NCBI GenBank assembly: GCA_903907185.1
Contig: CAIVND010000151.1
Coordinates: 1-20,535, forward strand
Direction: 5' to 3'
DNA length: 20,535 nucleotides
From: an uncultured Acidimicrobiaceae bacterium
Lineage (GTDB): Bacteria > Actinomycetota > Acidimicrobiia > Acidimicrobiales > Bog-793
Shown: in pieces, positions 17,463-20,535 of the stretch
Position numbering within the stretch: position 1 is the first letter of the stretch
Layout: each line of letters begins with the position of its first letter
Position numbers and translations under genes: made by a program
Notes under the pieces: generated by a model
What the model was told of the DNA's origin: nothing
The model's database searches: none
Seen by the model: only the letters and a program-made list of their open reading frames with translations

Positions 17463-18575
17463 TCAATTGGATCTGAGCTCGAGTTCCTCGCCGGCAAAGA
17501 CAACTCCTAAAGGCTCGAGAATTACCTCGCGCGGTCCATCTTCGACCTGGCCCGCTACGACGGCAGAAAGACCAGCATCAACGGCAAGCCGAACCACTCG
17601 ATCTCCCTCGCCCTTGGCGACATAGACCGCAAATCCAACACCCATATTCAACGTTCCATAGGCCTCGTGAGGAGACAGCTGAGCCTGTTCGACAAGAAAC
17701 GCAAGCACCTCGGGAACCTCGGGAAGTGTATGAATTCGATAGCAGAGATCTGCACTGGCACGCATCACTTTGCGAAGGCCATGTCCGGTGATGTGGCTGA
17801 GATAGTGGACGTCAACCGACTCTCGAAGTAGTGCCTCCACCAGTCCGACATAGATAACACTCGGGTCGAGTACGGCATCACCAAAGGTACGTCCGGAGGG
17901 AAGCTCAGTCGCAAGACCGTCCGCCAGTTCATCTGCGACTGATCGGACGAGCGATGCTCCATTTGCATGCAAGCCCGACGAACCAATAAAGACGATCTCG
18001 TCGCCATGTACAAGCCGATCACCGAGGATCGGCGCCGAACCCGGTGGAACAAGCCCGACAGCGCTTCCCGCGAGGTCGATCTCATTGGGATCAACGAGAC
18101 CGGCGAGCGTCGGTGACTCTCCTCCACCCCAAGCTGCGCCCGCATCGTCGCAGCCCCGTTGGAAACCTGCGACAAGCTGAGCGTGACGGGTGCCGGCATA
18201 GAACGAGGCAGCACCGGTGGCGAAATACGCGTTGACGACGAAGGGGAGAGCCCCAACGCAACAGCAGTCATTCACAATGGCGGCAACGGTGTCGTAGCCG
18301 ATTGCATCGAATCGATTGACGTTGGCCTCTTCTAAGTACTTGCTCGCAATCATCGATTTCGTTCCGAGGCATTCAAGGACGAAACCAAGATGCACCTCAC
18401 CGAGCGAGACAACCACCGCGGGCTCACCACGCGAGGCATCGATCACGGTGGCACCGAGGCGGGCTGCATTCTGCGATGTTGTGCCGGCAGCACGAAGTGC
18501 TATCCGCTTGGCTGCATCGAGCACCTCGTAATCGACGCCCGCTTGTTCGTATCGCGTACCGTGGTCCGCACTCAC
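17463..18575 (-). CDS. purM: PurM-like AIR synthase (phosphoribosylformylglycinamidine cyclo-ligase), divergent
   Basis: PurM closes the imidazole ring in purine synthesis using ATP. The 370-residue product keeps the family outline: YEQAGVDYEVLDAAKR (9-24), the GTK of the nucleotide site (71-73), DAIGYDTVAAIVND (90-103), GGGESPTLAG (150-159), DLAGSAVGLV (167-176) and GSSGLHANGASLVR (198-211). It differs from the standard enzyme at key places. SGTDGVGTK is LECLGTK here, the late HITGGGL is HITGHGL (261-267), and CCC (104-106) replaces the usual residues after the VND motif. It is either the organism's PurM of a divergent subgroup or a related ATP-dependent enzyme. The GTG at 18575 shares one base with the nusB stop and has GAGGG about 7 bases upstream. 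The pyr promoter lies directly after it. Confidence 0.8.
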   Translation of the reverse strand: MSADHGTRYEQAGVDYEVLDAAKRIALRAAGTTSQNAARLGATVIDASRGEPAVVVSLGEVHLGFVLECLGTKSMIASKYLEEANVNRFDAIGYDTVAAIVNDCCCVGALPFVVNAYFATGAASFYAGTRHAQLVAGFQRGCDDAGAAWGGGESPTLAGLVDPNEIDLAGSAVGLVPPGSAPILGDRLVHGDEIVFIGSSGLHANGASLVRSVADELADGLATELPSGRTFGDAVLDPSVIYVGLVEALLRESVDVHYLSHITGHGLRKVMRASADLCYRIHTLPEVPEVLAFLVEQAQLSPHEAYGTLNMGVGFAVYVAKGEGDRVVRLAVDAGLSAVVAGQVEDGPREVILEPLGVVFAGEELELRSN

Positions 18576-19057
18576 TACTGGCCCTCGACAAGTGCAGCGA
18601 TAGCCGGTGACGATGTGGTCTCATCCGGACGAAGCTCCCGTGCAATCGCCGCGAGAATGCCGTTCACGAATCGGCCAGACTCCTCCGTTGAGTACTCCTT
18701 CGCAAGTTCGATTGCCTCATCGATGATGACCGCACAGGGAACATCCGGACGACAGAGAATCTCATAGGTTGCAACCCGCAAAAGCTGACGGTCAACGACC
18801 GGCATGCGATCGATCGCCCACGAGCGAGCGAAGGTGCCGATCAGCTCGTCGATCCTCTCGGCCTCGAACATCACGCCCTCAAAGAGATCGATGGCATAGC
18901 GTTCTGGTGGCGTCGGTAGCACCGCGAGGACCTCAGCCGCAGGTAGATCTTTCGTCTCGGCCTCATACAACAATCCCAGTGCACGCTCTCGACCCCGACG
19001 CCGTGCACCGGCACCGCGACTGTCGTTCGCGCGACTAGGCCCTGGTGAGGTACTCAC
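18575..19057 (-). CDS. nusB: Transcription antitermination factor NusB
   Basis: NusB, with S10 (NusE), binds boxA RNA and supports antitermination and processing of rRNA transcripts. The product has the family's helical pattern: RRGRERALGLLYEAE near the N-terminus, IDELIGTFARSWAIDRMPVV, DRQLLRVATYEIL, and the C-terminal VIIDEAIELAKEYSTEESGRFVNGIL. From the GTG at 19057 it has 160 residues, a little longer than the usual 130-150 because of a Ser/Arg/Gly-rich N-terminal tail. This start lies inside efp and overlaps it by 23 bases. A GTG at 19087 would add 10 more residues. No ATG is available and the Shine-Dalgarno is poor for both, so the exact start is uncertain; coupling to efp translation is likely. 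efp-nusB adjacency is widely conserved. Confidence 0.92.
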   Translation of the reverse strand: MSTSPGPSRANDSRGAGARRRGRERALGLLYEAETKDLPAAEVLAVLPTPPERYAIDLFEGVMFEAERIDELIGTFARSWAIDRMPVVDRQLLRVATYEILCRPDVPCAVIIDEAIELAKEYSTEESGRFVNGILAAIARELRPDETTSSPAIAALVEGQ

Positions 19058-19595
19058 CGGATCGCGTATCAACCTTGATCTTGTCACCCGGGTTTACAAA
19101 GAGCGGCACTTGAACAACCAGTCCGGTTTCGAGTGTTGCAGGCTTGCGGGCTCCTGAGACGCGGTCGCCCTGTAGTCCGGGCTCAGTCTCACTGATGGTC
19201 AGTTCCACCGAGGCCGGAAGGTCGACATCGACGATCTCGTCGCCATACTGCTGCATGACCGCTGAGTCGCCCTCCTTCAGATACATCGGAGCATCTCCGA
19301 GTGACTTCGATGGGATAGAGACTTGGTCATACGAGACGTTGTCCATGAACACGTAGTCGTCGTTGTCTTTGTAGAGATACTGCATCTCACGCTTGTCGAT
19401 GATCGCCTGCTCTACCGACTCGCCCGCTCGGAAGGTCTTTTCGATGACGGCCTTTGTTCGCAAGTTTCGCAGCTTGGTGCGCACAAACGCGCCACCTTTA
19501 CCTGGCTTGACGTGTTGAAATTCGACAACCGTGAAGAGTCCATCGGAGAGATTCAGCCCGATGCCGTTCTTAAGGTCGTTCGTTGAAAATGCCAT
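19035..19595 (-). CDS. efp: Elongation factor P
   Basis: EF-P enters the ribosomal E site and rescues stalling at polyproline. The 186-residue protein has the three-barrel layout: an N-terminal KOW-like domain with the loop HVKPGKGGAF (28-37), a central domain (YLYKDNDDYVFMDNVSYDQV, 73-92), and the C-terminal signature region ending in VNPGDKIKVDTRSGEYLTRA. The loop-tip lysine, the position modified in many bacteria, is K33. I see no epmA or epmB modification genes in the window. The ATG at 19595 shares one base with the pepQ stop (TAATG), and AAGGA lies about 11 bases upstream. pepQ-efp-nusB is a common actinobacterial order. Identity is certain. Confidence 0.97.
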   Translation of the reverse strand: MAFSTNDLKNGIGLNLSDGLFTVVEFQHVKPGKGGAFVRTKLRNLRTKAVIEKTFRAGESVEQAIIDKREMQYLYKDNDDYVFMDNVSYDQVSIPSKSLGDAPMYLKEGDSAVMQQYGDEIVDVDLPASVELTISETEPGLQGDRVSGARKPATLETGLVVQVPLFVNPGDKIKVDTRSGEYLTRA

Positions 19596-20535
19596 TAGAG
19601 CAGATAGTCCTTTGTCGACGTCGTAAGCGGTCGAGCACCATCGTTCGTTACCACCAGAGTGTCTTCGATACGCACTCCGCCGGTACCAGCGAGATAGACA
19701 CCAGGTTCGACTGTCACGACCATTCCTACGCTCAGGCTATCAGTCACGCCTGACCCCACTGAGGGGGCCTCGTGGATCTCGCGGCCGACGCCATGGCCAG
19801 TCCCATGGGTAAAATACTCCCCAAGATTGTGCTCGATGAGTGCCTCACGACAGGCCCGATCGACCTCTGAGGCCAAGATACCTGGACCGACGGCATCAAC
19901 ACCAGCCTGCTGTGCGACGAGAACCGCTTCGTAGTGGTCACGTTGCTCCTGGGTGGGCGCGCCAACCACAAAAGTCCGTGTCATATCGGAGTGGTAACCG
20001 CCAACCATGGCCCCGAAGTCAACCACCACGAAATCTCCCTCGGTGATCGTGCGTTGCGTCGGACGGGCGTGCGGCAGCGCACTGTTGGTGCCCGAGGCAA
20101 CGATCGTCTCAAAGGAGGCACCAGTTGAGCCAAGGCGTCGCATGGCAAACTCAAGCTCAGCCGCAAACTCCGATTCAGTGGGTTCCTCTCCAAGTCGATG
20201 TTTCACCTCTTCAAGCGCTCGATCGGCGATCTCGCAGGCGAGGGCGATTCTTGCAATCTCGCCCTCGTCCTTAATCGAACGAAGACCTTCGATCAGACCG
20301 GTGGTTCGCACAATCCCCGCAGAAAACGAGCGAGTCACTCGGTCGAGGAGAGACCAACTCACTTCGCGCTCCTCGAGGCCAAGGCGAGCACAACCCTGCG
20401 CAGCGATTGCGAGATCGTCGAGCTGCTTTTGCCCTCCCCCAATGACGATCTCAGCATCGACCATCGCACCCGCGAGCTGCTCAGGCGCTTGGTCCTTGTA
20501 TCGTCCGTCAGTTGCAAGAACCGCTCGGTCTCGTG
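19595..20535 (-). CDS. pepQ: M24 family Xaa-Pro dipeptidase/aminopeptidase, N-terminus missing
   Basis: This is a two-metal peptidase of the pita-bread fold that acts on peptides with proline at the second position. The window contains its last 312 residues; the frame runs open through the right edge and shows LATDGRYKDQA there, part of the N-terminal domain. The metal ligands are all visible: the Asp residues in VVDFGAMVGGYHSDMTRTF, the His in GTGHGVGREIHEAP, and the two Glu in VTVEPGVYLAGTGGVRIED. The true start lies beyond the window; the ATG at 20464 is internal. The location just before efp is typical. Exact specificity (dipeptidase or aminopeptidase P) cannot be told from the sequence, so the symbol follows the usual name at this locus. 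Confidence 0.9.
   Translation of the reverse strand, partial: RDRAVLATDGRYKDQAPEQLAGAMVDAEIVIGGGQKQLDDLAIAAQGCARLGLEEREVSWSLLDRVTRSFSAGIVRTTGLIEGLRSIKDEGEIARIALACEIADRALEEVKHRLGEEPTESEFAAELEFAMRRLGSTGASFETIVASGTNSALPHARPTQRTITEGDFVVVDFGAMVGGYHSDMTRTFVVGAPTQEQRDHYEAVLVAQQAGVDAVGPGILASEVDRACREALIEHNLGEYFTHGTGHGVGREIHEAPSVGSGVTDSLSVGMVVTVEPGVYLAGTGGVRIEDTLVVTNDGARPLTTSTKDYLL

Overview
All recognisable genes in this window lie on the minus strand, so biological reading order runs from high to low coordinates. The gene set is housekeeping and is typical of Actinomycetota. The strongest taxonomic marker is mihF, the integration host factor known from actinobacteria, sitting directly before gmk. A pepQ-efp-nusB-pyr order and a helicase-dead type of PriA agree with this. 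A class IB-type PyrD, an E. coli-type PyrF and moderately GC-rich DNA suggest a deep-branching actinobacterium, perhaps Acidimicrobiia. That finer placement is inference only.

Layout in transcription order: pepQ (5' end cut off by the window edge), efp, nusB and purM (20535-17463) are tightly packed, each overlapping the next by 1 to 23 bases. A 99-base gap follows with a good -10 hexamer and a PyrR-binding RNA hairpin. This leads into the pyrimidine operon pyrR-pyrB-pyrC-carA-carB-pyrD-pyrF (17363-8287), which encodes all six steps to UMP and its own RNA-binding regulator. After a 160-base gap come mihF and gmk (8126-7264), then rpoZ, coaBC, metK and priA (7179-2315). A 372-base region without a convincing gene precedes rpsO, whose start codon is wrapped in nested or alternative hairpins. 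pnp follows (1452-1, 3' end cut off).

The genes link nucleotide supply (UMP synthesis, GMP kinase, AIR synthase, AdoMet and CoA synthesis) to transcription, translation and RNA turnover (omega, NusB, EF-P, S15, PNPase). Regulation visible in the sequence includes PyrR control of the pyr mRNA, probable S15 autocontrol of rpsO, a possible leaderless mihF promoter, and many stop/start overlaps that imply translational coupling. Start codons are often not ATG: TTG for metK and probably pyrC, GTG for pyrR, purM and nusB, and apparently CTG for gmk.

I see no mobile element, CRISPR array, rRNA or tRNA, and no clear new multi-gene system. The points most worth a second look are the regulatory RNAs, the missing canonical start of gmk, the acidic tail of RpoZ, the divergent PurM, and a class IB PyrD with no PyrK beside it.
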